64,000 bases of DNA from Alphaproteobacteria bacterium (GCA_013298565.1 JAAFIC010000006.1:1-64000), one strand, 5' to 3'; counted from the stretch's first letter, positions 10,076-17,439 are shown. Program-made: numbers and translations. Notes: a model not told the origin generated them from the letters alone.

Positions 10076-10275
10076 AGCATCGTGCGTCAACTATGACGCA
10101 CGATGCTCTAGTTTTATCTTAGCCCCCGCCGCCAGGTGCGTTGACGCGCCAAGCGCTTGGCCGGGCGCATCCGCGCCCTTGGCCGCCGCCTCACCCGACA
10201 CGCTTGGCGTGTCAAATACGCCTGATGCGGCTTTTAGAGCCGCGCCAGAGTTAAGGCGCGCGGCTCTAGAGCGCG
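10074..10275 (-). repeat. dispersed palindromic repeat, copy 1
   Basis: Begins within the msrA stop codon. A perfect 16-bp hairpin occupies 10074-10089 and 10094-10109, followed by AGTTTTATCTTAGCC. A GC-rich core (CGCGCCCTTGGCCGC) comes next, then a second hairpin (TAGAGCCGCGC with GCGCGGCTCTA, about 10236-10269). The same order of blocks occurs inverted at 17440-17741 and in part at 36848-37076. No coding potential is apparent. Confidence 0.8.
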
Positions 10276-10279
10276 CCTT

Positions 10280-11794
10280 CTACATCCGTAATAATTTGAT
10301 CTTCGTGCCCGGCGCAGGCATCGCGCCTGGAGCAAGGCCGTTGAGGATTTCAAACAGTCGCACGGCGTCGGTCCCGCTTGGCGTTGGCATTTGGTTTGCC
10401 AGTTGCCGGGTTTGTGTGTCACTGCCTGCCGTGAGGATTTCAACGCGAAAGGGTTTGAAGCCGGCGGCTTCGGCGGCGGAAAGCTGAGTGAAACTGCTGG
10501 CAAGGCTTTGCGCTACTCGGTCGATTTCGCCTTGCGACTGAAACCCGCCCAGAATTTGAAAACGGTGCGCGGTATTGGCATCGGTCTTAATCACGAGGAG
10601 GCGCACCAGCATGGGTTGCTTTTGCGCCGTTTGCGCCTGAATCAGCCCGGTTGCCGCATCCAGCCCGCCGGGAACCGCTATCCGCGACAGCCCGCGCACG
10701 CCATAACTCTGGCCCCAGTCGCGCACTATATCTGCCGCTGGGCCGCTGGCCTTGGCAATGTCGTAACGCGCTTTCGCCGCTTGGCCCACAATCAACACCG
10801 CTTCGGCGCTATTTTGCAGGGCATAGCCGCTGGGGGCGCTCCAGCGAATGCGCTGCGGTGGTAGCGTGAAGCTTGGCCCGCGCACGATCCCTTCCTCGGG
10901 ATTAACCCCATAGGGCAAGCGATTGATCCGCGCGAGAAACGGCTCCCGGCCCATTTCGGTGGCGGGTTTGCCGAGGGCGGCCTGAGCCTTTGCGCCTTCG
11001 CCTTGCGTCGCCTCGGTTACGGCTTTTGCCACTCGGTCTTGCGTGCGCGGATGGCTCGCCATCATGCCCGCACCCGCGTTAGGGTCGCGCCCGGCGAGCT
11101 TGGCCTCCAGGTCCGACTGAGCTTGAAGTTTAGCGAGGAAGCCGCCGGCCGCACTCGGATCATAGCCCGCGCGCGTCATGTAGCGCACGCCCAGCGAATC
11201 GGCCTCAAACTCCTGCTCGCGCGAGAAGGATTGCAGGTAAAGCCCGGCCCCCGTGCCGCCGATTTCGCTGACGACGGACCCAAGCTCGCTGGAGCCGGTG
11301 AGGACCCCCGCCAGCACGGCCAGCCCGCCCGTGACGATGTTTGCTGTATTCGCCTGGCTGACCCGCTGCGCCGTATGCCGCCCGGTGACATGGCCGATTT
11401 CATGACCGAGCACGCTGGCAAGCTCGGCTTCCGAGGAGGCCAGTGCCAGCAGTCCGCGCGTCACATACACAAACCCGCCGGGCAGGGCGAAGGCGTTGAC
11501 GATCTCGGAGTCCAGCACGGTGAAGGTAAACGGCTGGCCCGCCAATTCCGAATTGGCAACCAGTTTAGTGCCGATGGCCGTGACATAGGCGGCAACGCCG
11601 TTATGGTCGAAGCTGCCGCCATATTCCTTCATAACTTTGCTATGCTCTTCGGCCCCAACGCGCTTTTCCTCGTCGCTGGACATGAAGGCCGTGTAGCTCT
11701 GCTGGCCCGTCGCGGGGTTGGTGGTACAGCCGCCCAACAGGCTTGCAGTGGTTAATCCAGCGGCGATAACGAGCGGCGAGAACCAAAGTTTCAC
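10280..11794 (-). CDS. M48-family zinc metalloprotease lipoprotein
   Basis: A 504-residue periplasmic lipoprotein protease related to the BepA/LoiP group, likely in envelope protein quality control. The N-terminal signal ends in LLGGC, so Cys23 is the predicted lipidated residue. The zinc site HEIGH is at about 131-135, with the third ligand in REQEFEADSLGVRYM. The N-terminal KRVGAEEHSKVMKEYGG region is typical of M48 lipoproteins. A long C-terminal region of about 230 residues replaces the TPR repeats seen in BepA and has no motif I recognise. Start ATG at 11794 is supported by AGGAGAAGACCC upstream. Confidence 0.92.
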   Translation of the reverse strand: MKLWFSPLVIAAGLTTASLLGGCTTNPATGQQSYTAFMSSDEEKRVGAEEHSKVMKEYGGSFDHNGVAAYVTAIGTKLVANSELAGQPFTFTVLDSEIVNAFALPGGFVYVTRGLLALASSEAELASVLGHEIGHVTGRHTAQRVSQANTANIVTGGLAVLAGVLTGSSELGSVVSEIGGTGAGLYLQSFSREQEFEADSLGVRYMTRAGYDPSAAGGFLAKLQAQSDLEAKLAGRDPNAGAGMMASHPRTQDRVAKAVTEATQGEGAKAQAALGKPATEMGREPFLARINRLPYGVNPEEGIVRGPSFTLPPQRIRWSAPSGYALQNSAEAVLIVGQAAKARYDIAKASGPAADIVRDWGQSYGVRGLSRIAVPGGLDAATGLIQAQTAQKQPMLVRLLVIKTDANTAHRFQILGGFQSQGEIDRVAQSLASSFTQLSAAEAAGFKPFRVEILTAGSDTQTRQLANQMPTPSGTDAVRLFEILNGLAPGAMPAPGTKIKLLRM

Positions 11795-11855
11795 GGGTCT
11801 TCTCCTAAAGGCGTTTACGCCGGAACGGTAGCAGAGCGCCGCCCGTTCGGCAATT

Positions 11856-12638
11856 TTAGGGCAGCTTTTCTAAATACTCCGGGCGTTCCAGCGTGATCGC
11901 CAAGCCGCCCCCAACGCCAACCCAGCCGCGCACGCGGAGTTTCGCGTCCATAAGATCATGGGGATCGAGGCCGCGCGCCTTCAGCACCCGCCCCACCGCG
12001 CTGGAGACGACTAGTTTCAGCGCCGACCGCCCATCGCCCAAGGTTAGGTCTGCGCCCGATCCCGCGCGCTTCGTCAGCCGTCGCACGCGGCCTTCAAGAA
12101 TGTGAAACTGATCGCGCAGCGACCATAAATCCTCCGCTCCCGCTTGGCGAACCCGGTAGGCGGGGAACTGCCACAGGCCGCGCCCTTCCGCGCGCGCCGC
12201 CGCTTCCGCCCTCAACAGCAGCGGTAACAAGCTTTGCCCCGGATCGTCGGTTTTCGGCAATCCTGGGAGCAGATAGGCGCGCGCCCAACCCCCGCGCACC
12301 AGCCGTTCGTTCAAGGACGCGCTATCGCCCTCAAGGGTAACAATCGCCCCAAAACGCCCGCTGCGATCCGGCCCAAGGAGGGACGCGGCGGCGGCATCCC
12401 GCCCGACAGCATCTGCCGCCAGCGCGCTTTCGGTATTCGCGGCCCCAGGCTCGCCTTGGCTTGGGTTAGCCCCCGGCTGCGGCCCCCAAACGCCCAGCAG
12501 CCAGAGGCGCTGGCCGTCGGCCAGAACAAGTGTTTGCCCGTCGAGTTTCTCCACCCTCTGCGGACTGGTGGCCATCGAAACGACCGGCAGCAGCACGCAC
12601 GCTCCCAAGAGCGCCACAAGCCTCATCATGCGTCTCAT
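11856..12638 (-). CDS. SNase-like (thermonuclease family) exported protein, probably degenerate active site
   Basis: About 260 residues from the ATG at 12638, where GAGGATGAG provides a binding site; the longer frame to 12812 would cross the divergent gene's leader. A hydrophobic N-terminus (RLVALLGACVLLPVVSMA) looks like a signal peptide. GQTLVLADGQRLWLLGV and SLNERLVRGGWARAYLLPG match staphylococcal-nuclease-fold proteins. However, the usual RL.GID.PE segment with the catalytic Glu reads LWLLGVWGPQPG here, so nuclease activity is doubtful. The C-terminal 90 residues (LEGRVRRLTKR onward) may form an OB-like extra domain. Confidence 0.7.
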   Translation of the reverse strand: MRRMMRLVALLGACVLLPVVSMATSPQRVEKLDGQTLVLADGQRLWLLGVWGPQPGANPSQGEPGAANTESALAADAVGRDAAAASLLGPDRSGRFGAIVTLEGDSASLNERLVRGGWARAYLLPGLPKTDDPGQSLLPLLLRAEAAARAEGRGLWQFPAYRVRQAGAEDLWSLRDQFHILEGRVRRLTKRAGSGADLTLGDGRSALKLVVSSAVGRVLKARGLDPHDLMDAKLRVRGWVGVGGGLAITLERPEYLEKLP

Positions 12639-12770
12639 CTCATCCTCATCTGGGGGCAAGGATAGCATGACCGCGTGCAACGGGTGTTTTTTGCTTGTAA
12701 CCCGATGATTGAACCCTGTTCTGTGGAAACGGGAGCAGGCGCATCCCCCTTTCGCTGTGGAGACCGTAAG

Positions 12771-13745
12771 ATGCGTACCGACCTCTTTCCCCCTATTGAT
12801 CTTAGCCGTCACGGCCTATTAACGCGCGGCACCCTGCATAGGATCTACTGGGAGGAATGCGGCAACCCCAACGGCATTCCCGTCCTGTTTTTGCACGGCG
12901 GGCCGGGGGCCGGGGCGTCGCCAACGCATCGGCGGTTTTTCGATCCTGACGCTTATCGTATCATTCTGTTCGATCAACGCGGCTGTGGCCGCTCCCGCCC
13001 CCTGGCGGAAATTCGCGAGAATTCCACGCAAGATCTGATTGGCGACATTGAAGCCTTGCGCGCTGAACTGGGGGTTGATCGTTGGCTAGTGTTCGGCGGC
13101 TCGTGGGGATCAACGCTGGCGCTGGCCTATGGGCAAGCGCACCCGGATCACTGCCTGGGTTTCGTGCTGCGCGGCATTTTTTTGGGGCGCAAATCGGAAG
13201 TGGCGTGGTTTTTAACCGGCGTTCGCGAGATTTTTCCAGATGTATGGCAAGATTTTATCGCGGCGCTGCCCGCAACCGAGCAAGGCGCGCGCACGCCCGA
13301 AGGCTTATTGGCGGCCTATTATCGCCGCCTGATTGATCCCAACCCTGCGGTTCATCTGCCCGCCGCTCACGCTTGGAGCCAGTTTGAGACCCGTATTTCC
13401 ACACTGCTGCCCACGGCGGACCTCCCGCAAGAGCCGAGCGCAGCGTTCCTGCCGATTAGCCGCCTGGAAGCCCATTACTTTGTGCATGACGTGTTTTTGC
13501 GGGAGGGCCAGTTGCTCGCCCAAGTTGGCCGCATCCGCCGCCTGCCGTGTACAATCGTGCAAGGGCGCTACGATGTCGTCTGCCCCGCTGTTTCAGCCTA
13601 TGAGCTGAAGCAGGCGTGGCCCGAAGCCGACTTGGTGATAGTGCCCGACGCCGGGCACGCCGCACTGGAACCCGGCATCCGCGCCGCCCTAGTCCGCGCT
13701 ACCGAACGCTATAAGCTGGATTTAGCGTCTCTTGTTGCCCCCTGA
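12771..13745 (+). CDS. pip: prolyl iminopeptidase (alpha/beta hydrolase, S33)
   Basis: Releases N-terminal proline from peptides in the cytoplasm. The 324-residue product from ATG 12771 (GGAG eight bases upstream) has the usual family length and start (MRTDLFPPIDLSRHG). An upstream in-frame ATG at 12675 gives unrelated residues. Oxyanion motif HGGPGAG is near residue 40, the nucleophile elbow GGSWGS near 108, the acid in the QGRYDVVCP region, and the His in PDAGHAALEPG. It is divergent from the SNase-like gene and is followed by a short tandem repeat and tRNA-Arg. Confidence 0.94.
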   Translation: MRTDLFPPIDLSRHGLLTRGTLHRIYWEECGNPNGIPVLFLHGGPGAGASPTHRRFFDPDAYRIILFDQRGCGRSRPLAEIRENSTQDLIGDIEALRAELGVDRWLVFGGSWGSTLALAYGQAHPDHCLGFVLRGIFLGRKSEVAWFLTGVREIFPDVWQDFIAALPATEQGARTPEGLLAAYYRRLIDPNPAVHLPAAHAWSQFETRISTLLPTADLPQEPSAAFLPISRLEAHYFVHDVFLREGQLLAQVGRIRRLPCTIVQGRYDVVCPAVSAYELKQAWPEADLVIVPDAGHAALEPGIRAALVRATERYKLDLASLVAP

Positions 13746-13764
13746 TAAGTTGCCCCCTGATAAG
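13735..13764. repeat. 15-bp tandem duplication at the pip stop
   Basis: TTGCCCCCTGATAAG occurs twice in a row (13735-13749 and 13750-13764), the first copy containing the pip stop codon. It looks like replication slippage with no evident function. Confidence 0.85.
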
Positions 13765-13805
13765 TTGCTCTGGCAGCCGTCATCTCGTATAAACTTTCCG
13801 TGTCG

Positions 13806-13882
13806 GTCCCCGTAGCTCAGCAGGATAGAGCGGCAGCCTCCTAAGCTGTAGGCCGTGGGTTCGAATCCCGCCGGGGACGCCA
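13806..13882 (+). tRNA. tRNA-Arg (anticodon CCT)
   Basis: A 77-base cloverleaf. The acceptor stem GTCCCCG (13806-13812) pairs with CGGGGAC (13872-13878), discriminator G, and genomically encoded CCA at 13880-13882. The D-arm begins TAGCTCAGC, the anticodon loop is CTCCTAA giving CCT, which reads AGG, and the T-arm contains GGTTCGAATCC. Confidence 0.96.
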
Positions 13883-14124
13883 ATTACCTTCACTGCGGGG
13901 GGTGCTTCCCTCTGGCATCATCGCCCTCGGTCCCCGTGATGATGTGCAAGCAGAATGGCGGAACGCTTATGCGACCGCTTTTACCGCCGACATCCCATGA
14001 CGGCGACGTAACTCCGCCGAAAGGTTTTGGCTGAGGTTGAGTAGTTTCCGGCGCTGCTCCGCGTGGCTGGGAGGCGATAGGCTTCAGGGTAACTTCCTAT
14101 TTCTTAAGGTTTGGAGTTCCCCCT

Positions 14125-14634
14125 ATGCAGTTCACCCACAACACACTCCCTGAACCCATTCGGATTCAGTCCGTTGATTTGCTCAACAAGCATTTAGCGG
14201 CGGCGATTGATCTTCAGGCGCAGCTAAAGCAAGCCCATTGGAATGTGCGCGGTCCCGGCTTTATGGCCATCCATGAGCTGTTCGATACGGTGGCGACCGA
14301 GGTTGCCGAGATTGCCGATCAGATGGCGGAGCGCGCGGGCGGTTTGGGCGGTACGGCTTTCGGTACGGTGCAAGTTGCCGCCAAACGCTCGTTTCTAATC
14401 CCGTATCCCTTGGGAGTCGCGGGGGTTGCCGAGCATGTGTTTGCCGTTTCTGCCAGCCTTGCCGCCTTTAGCCAAGCCGCCCGCGAGGCTATCGTGATCA
14501 GCACGGCCTATGGCGACGCCGATACCGCCGATTTGTTCACCGAAGTCTCGCGCGGGATCGACCGTCAACTATGGTTTGTCGAATCCCACGCGGTGCCCCA
14601 TGCCACACCTGCGGCGGTCACGGTCGCGGCGTAA
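14125..14634 (+). CDS. dps: Dps-family ferritin-like DNA protection protein
   Basis: A 169-residue four-helix protein expected to form a dodecamer that oxidises and stores iron and protects DNA in stationary phase. The ferroxidase-centre signature is present: KQAHWNVRGPGFMAIHELFD (His and the Asp/Glu ligands, about 36-55) and EVAEIADQMAERA. The N-terminal tail is short with few lysines, so strong DNA binding is not obvious. It opens a group of stress-associated genes. A stem-loop at 14640-14670 follows the stop. I see no perfect EcfG-type promoter upstream. Confidence 0.93.
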   Translation: MQFTHNTLPEPIRIQSVDLLNKHLAAAIDLQAQLKQAHWNVRGPGFMAIHELFDTVATEVAEIADQMAERAGGLGGTAFGTVQVAAKRSFLIPYPLGVAGVAEHVFAVSASLAAFSQAAREAIVISTAYGDADTADLFTEVSRGIDRQLWFVESHAVPHATPAAVTVAA

Positions 14635-14639
14635 CTTTC

Positions 14640-14670
14640 GGGAGGGCTTGTTGACTTGGCAAGCCCTCCC
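14640..14670 (+). terminator. hairpin after dps
   Basis: GGGAGGGCTTG (14640-14650) pairs perfectly with CAAGCCCTCCC (14660-14670). C7 and A5 runs follow rather than T's, so it is an unusual terminator or a 3'-end stabilising stem. Confidence 0.45.
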
Positions 14671-14767
14671 CCCCCAAAAACAGAACCCCCCGGCGCATGA
14701 GCAAGATGCAGACCGGGGGTGGACTTTGAGACCTAACGCGGGGAGGAGGCCCCCGCGTGGGTATCGT

Positions 14768-14923
14768 TTACGGAGCGTGTTTATCGGCGCTTTTTTCGAG
14801 CGCTTGGCCGCCCTTGGTAATGTCTTGGCCGGCCCCGGCCATCGTGTTACACGCGCTCAATAGCGCCGTGCTGGCAAGAAAAACCAGCAGAGCCAGCGTC
14901 TTCAAAGGTTTAGTCTGGGTCAT
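14768..14923 (-). CDS. entericidin-like small lipoprotein, 51 aa
   Basis: The frame from ATG 14923 to TAA at 14770-14768 encodes a lipoprotein signal ending ALLSAC, then NTMAGAGQDITKGGQALEKSA. The C-NTM.G.G.D...G...E pattern is that of the entericidin A/B family, stress-induced membrane lipoproteins. AAGGATG provides a binding site 7-12 bases before the start. A stem at 14736-14758 (ACGCGGGG with CCCCGCGT) lies just beyond its stop. It sits among other stress-type genes. Confidence 0.85.
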   Translation of the reverse strand: MTQTKPLKTLALLVFLASTALLSACNTMAGAGQDITKGGQALEKSADKHAP

Positions 14924-14980
14924 GATACATCCTTTCGGACAAGTAGAGACGGGAAGAGATTTGTCCGCTCGGGATTTGCT

Positions 14981-15139
14981 CTAAATCCGTCCGGTCACGG
15001 CGAGGATGATGACGATAAGCAGCACCACTCCTAACCCACTACTCGGGTAATAGCCCCAACTGGTGCTATGCGGCCAACGCGGCAACGCACCGATGAGCAA
15101 TAAACCCAAGACGATCAGCAGAATAAGACTAACGCTCAT
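14981..15139 (-). CDS. DUF3309 small membrane protein, 52 aa
   Basis: Starts at ATG 15139 with AAGGGG upstream. It reads as two hydrophobic segments around the invariant centre ALPRWPHSTSWGYYPSSGLG, the DUF3309 signature that is common in alphaproteobacteria. The function is unknown. The TAG stop is the start of TAGAGCAAATCCCGAGCGG, identical to the sequence at the ettA stop, part of the repeat family described elsewhere. Confidence 0.9.
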   Translation of the reverse strand: MSVSLILLIVLGLLLIGALPRWPHSTSWGYYPSSGLGVVLLIVIILAVTGRI

Positions 15140-15178
15140 GATAAGCCCCTTTTCAGGGTAATGAGGGCAAGCCGCTTA

Positions 15179-15207
15179 GAAAGAGACCCGCCGCTCGGGC
15201 CTCTTTC
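15179..15207 (-). terminator. hairpin after the PRC-barrel gene
   Basis: GAAAGAGACCCG (15179-15190) pairs with CGGGCCTCTTTC (15196-15207), with one mismatch-type position. It lies 10 bases beyond the stop of the minus-strand PRC-barrel gene, which it probably ends. Confidence 0.6.
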
Positions 15208-15216
15208 GATCAAGAG

Positions 15217-15579
15217 TTAGGTGCTATATTTATACCCGGGCAGATTTTTCAGAGATGCTTCCGTTGCGCCGCGCAGAAGCAAGTGCGAATTTTCTGCTTG
15301 TAACTCCAGGTTGCTGAAGGGTACCACAACATACTTGGCACCAATCCCTAAGAACCCACCAACCGATAGAACGGCAAAGGCAGATTTTTCGGTCGGGGAG
15401 ATGATCAAATCGTCGATGGTGCCAATTGTATCCTTGGCTTCATTAACGATGGTGCTGCCGATAAACCGCGAGCCACGATGGCTATTCATCATCCGCGTCG
15501 GGGAAACGGCGGTCAGAATGACCGTCGGCGTCATCAAGGGTGAGTTAACCATGACCGGGTCGATAATGGGGCTGGACAT
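15217..15579 (-). CDS. PRC-barrel domain protein
   Basis: A 120-residue protein from the ATG at 15579, which has AAGGAAA upstream; the frame to 15636 would read through the terminator hairpin. Residues about 38-105 (GSTIVNEAKDTIGTIDDLIISP, then AFAVLSVGGFLGIGAKYVVVPF) form a PRC-barrel, a beta-barrel also found in photosynthetic reaction-centre H subunits and RimM. In small stand-alone proteins the role is unknown, often stress linked. The leader contains an intrinsic terminator 20 bases before the start. Confidence 0.85.
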   Translation of the reverse strand: MSSPIIDPVMVNSPLMTPTVILTAVSPTRMMNSHRGSRFIGSTIVNEAKDTIGTIDDLIISPTEKSAFAVLSVGGFLGIGAKYVVVPFSNLELQAENSHLLLRGATEASLKNLPGYKYST

Positions 15580-15600
15580 AAGATTTCCTTTCAAAGACTT

Positions 15601-15624
15601 AAAAAAACCTCTCGAAGAGAGAGG
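15601..15624 (-). terminator. intrinsic terminator in the leader of the PRC-barrel gene
   Basis: On the minus strand CCTCTC (15624-15619), loop TCTTC, GAGAGG (15613-15608), then seven T's (15607-15601). It stands 20 bases before the PRC-barrel start and about 200 bases after the LuxR-type gene. It could end the luxR transcript, act as an attenuator, or end a small RNA from the AT-rich gap. Confidence 0.7.
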
Positions 15625-15639
15625 CATGAAATTCATTCA

Positions 15640-15820
15640 AATCGTCGTTATTAAGACGATGCGAACAAAATTTTCCGTGCCATTTACGTATGGTTAAATA
15701 TAATTTATTCATATATCGAGATTTTTCCAAGTATCGGAAAATACTCATATAGATATATTATTTTTTAAGTTATGTTGTTTTTTCTAATTTCCGACTAAAT
15801 TATTTTGAATATTCTATATT
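15640..15820. other. AT-rich intergenic stretch
   Basis: About 180 bases far richer in A/T than the surroundings (runs such as ATATATTATTTTTTAAG), with no open frame or stem I can defend. It probably holds the PRC-barrel promoter or the untranslated end of the LuxR-type gene. Confidence 0.5.
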
Positions 15821-16255
15821 TTATTGAACATCGTGCATTTCTGGATCGACCCATCCTGCAACAAAGGCGAGGCGTGCCAAAGCCGGTAGCGAGGACGCGC
15901 CGGTTTTACGCATAATCGCAGCGCGGTGATTTTCGACGGTTCGTTGACTGATACCGATATCGACAGCGATATTTTTACTCGGATGCCCGGCCAAGACTAG
16001 CTCCATGACTTGCCGCTGCCGGGAGGTGAGCCGGGAAATGCGCCGCGTCGCCAGAGTTTTAACCAGCAGGGGCGGGAGCGTCTCCACCTCGGCTTCCTCA
16101 GAGGGCACCGCTTCTTCCGCGCGCTCTGCCGCAAGCTCGCGACAGAGGGAGAGGCGTGCGCTCTTTAAGTCGGCAGTCACTTGCATCAGCAAAATTTCGA
16201 GATCTGCGATGCGGGCCTTGGCATCGGCATAGCCGATGGAATGATACGAGAGCAT
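15821..16255 (-). CDS. LuxR-type (NarL/FixJ HTH) transcriptional regulator
   Basis: A 144-residue protein. An N-terminal helical part (about 1-70, DAKARIADLEILLMQVTADLKSA, likely coiled coil) precedes a LuxR-type helix-turn-helix: RLTSRQRQVMELVLAG and NIAVDIGISQRTVENHRAAIM (about 85-125). There is no receiver domain, so activity is not set by phosphorylation of this protein. The ATG at 16255 has GGAGGT upstream. An EcfG-type promoter lies 37 bases further up, which excludes the longer frame to 16435. It is likely a stress-regulated regulator of the adjacent small genes, but targets are unknown. Confidence 0.85.
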   Translation of the reverse strand: MLSYHSIGYADAKARIADLEILLMQVTADLKSARLSLCRELAAERAEEAVPSEEAEVETLPPLLVKTLATRRISRLTSRQRQVMELVLAGHPSKNIAVDIGISQRTVENHRAAIMRKTGASSLPALARLAFVAGWVDPEMHDVQ

Positions 16256-16292
16256 GAACGCTGACCTCCGTGTGAGGAACTTCCAGAGGGGA

Positions 16293-16317
16293 AACGTCCG
16301 GTAGGGCAACGGGTTCC
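16293..16317 (-). promoter_or_regulatory. sigma-EcfG-type promoter of the LuxR-type gene
   Basis: On the minus strand GGAAC (16317-16313), 16 bases, then CGTT (16296-16293). This equals the GGAAC-N16/17-CGTT consensus of the alphaproteobacterial general stress sigma factor. It lies 37 bases before the start codon in the right orientation. Function is inferred. Confidence 0.65.
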
Positions 16318-16481
16318 CGATAGTATCAGGTTTGCCGCAGAAACACGATCTTTCGCCCATCGCCCGGCACAGCGTGAGTAGTTTCCGAGCCTGTCGGTTG
16401 CGGTGACGGGAGATTAGCCTTAGCGGCATCAGCATTCTGCATCGGCTCCAAGTGCGTTCCTTAAGGGGGCGCGGGGCCGAT

Positions 16482-16703
16482 ATGAGACGGAGTTTTCAGC
16501 CTATGAATGTGTTTCGCCCCACGCGCCAAGACCCCGTTACCGAAGGACAGGCCAACCCGGAGCCTGAACGGGCAGACGGATTAGAGCATCAGACGGGCCT
16601 GCTCCCTGTCGCGGAAACCGTACAATCTGGCGGTCATTCAGGCGTGCCGTTCTGGCCGAAGGGGGCGACCGCAACCTACCGTGCCAAGCGCCGCCCGCGT
16701 TGA
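16482..16703 (+). CDS. possible small hypothetical protein
   Basis: An open frame of 73 codons from ATG 16482 (84 codons if started at 16452). The sequence is hydrophilic, rich in Pro, Arg and Gln, with no recognised domain. GGGGGCGCGGGGCC precedes it, which is a poor guide to a ribosome site in this GC-rich background. It may be a chance frame. Confidence 0.3.
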   Translation: MRRSFQPMNVFRPTRQDPVTEGQANPEPERADGLEHQTGLLPVAETVQSGGHSGVPFWPKGATATYRAKRRPR

Positions 16704-16750
16704 CCCTCAGCGCGTTCCTTGCCCTTTATCTGACGTGATTGGAGATCTTT

Positions 16751-16885
16751 ATGGCGAAAGCTCAAAAACGGAATAGCCGCGAAGCTAAAAAGCCGAAAGC
16801 CGTTAAAACCGCGCCAACAGCCCCGGCGGCGTCTTTCATGAGCAAAGGGTCTTTGGAGCCGTTAACGCCTAGCAAGAAAAAGTGA
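16751..16885 (+). CDS. small basic conserved protein, 44 aa
   Basis: Starts at ATG 16751 with GGAGAT five bases upstream. The product begins MAKAQKRNSREAKKPKA and ends SFMSKGSLEPLTPSKKK, very Lys-rich. Short proteins with the same KRNSREAKKPK opening occur widely in proteobacteria without known function; this is from memory. Its TGA overlaps the GTG start of the next gene (GTGA), suggesting coupling. Confidence 0.75.
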   Translation: MAKAQKRNSREAKKPKAVKTAPTAPAASFMSKGSLEPLTPSKKK

Positions 16886-17205
16886 AAGATCGAAAATGGG
16901 GGGCGGTGATGAAATATATGGGCGCGCTGTCCGGTAACGGCACGGTTAAGTGTAACGGCAAGCCCGTGAGCCGCGCTGCTTATAATTTCGACTGCTTTTT
17001 TCAGCCCCCTAACGGCGTGACCAGCAGCGGGGAAATTCGCCTGTCCGCAGGCGCGCTTGGCGATGTCTTTGGCCGAAAAGATGTCCAGTTGCTGACCGAC
17101 GACGGTCGCTTACTCGATATCCGCTTTTCCGAAAAAGCCCTACCGCCAGCCAGTACAGTCGCCCACGTCGATGTTACCGGCGATTTGCCCGCCCGGCCCA
17201 AATAA
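16882..17205 (+). CDS. conserved hypothetical protein, 107 aa
   Basis: Starts at GTG 16882 overlapping the previous stop by four bases, or at ATG 16909 (98 aa). The beta-rich sequence has NGKPVSRAAYNFDCFFQ, SSGEIRLSAGALGDVFGRKD and LLDIRFSEKALPPAS, and ends in DVTGDLP. It looks like a conserved protein of purple-bacterial relatives but no function is known to me. It forms a two-gene unit with the small basic protein. Confidence 0.65.
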   Translation: MKDRKWGAVMKYMGALSGNGTVKCNGKPVSRAAYNFDCFFQPPNGVTSSGEIRLSAGALGDVFGRKDVQLLTDDGRLLDIRFSEKALPPASTVAHVDVTGDLPARPK

Positions 17206-17209
17206 CGGT

Positions 17210-17420
17210 ATGCCACAGGCGGCGCGGGCAACCAGCGTGGCCGCGAATCTGGAGAATATTATGGCTGTGGCGATGACCGATGCAGATTCGCGAAACCTGC
17301 TTGTGCGAATATCGGGACGCGGCGGATAGGCTCAATACTGCGTGCATTGATCTTGTCTCGCTTCAGCATGAGTTCGGTATTTTTGGGGGTGAGGCGGGCG
17401 GGGCCATTGTTGCCTTATAG
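17210..17420 (+). pseudogene. glycosyltransferase gene remnant (N-terminal fragment, frameshifted)
   Basis: The frame at 17280-17420 reads MQIRETCLCEYRDAADRLN and then LVSLQHEFGIFGGEAGGAI before TAG. QHE(F/Y)GIFGGEAG is a hallmark near the N-terminus of a GT4-type glycosyltransferase family, preceded there by an IR....YR.AA..(L/I)N stretch as here. A different frame upstream (17210-17278) reads ATSVAANLENIMAVAMTDAD, like the family's start with a deletion. Both parts are out of frame and the remaining several hundred codons are absent, so this is a decayed fragment. It abuts a palindromic repeat. Confidence 0.6.
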
Positions 17421-17439
17421 CTGCGTGCGATTAATCGGA

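Noticed and set aside
11822-11847. A third exact GGAAC-N17-CGTT match, on the plus strand
   Set aside because: It points into the 3' end of a minus-strand gene with no plus-strand gene until 12771. About one chance match is expected in a window this size.
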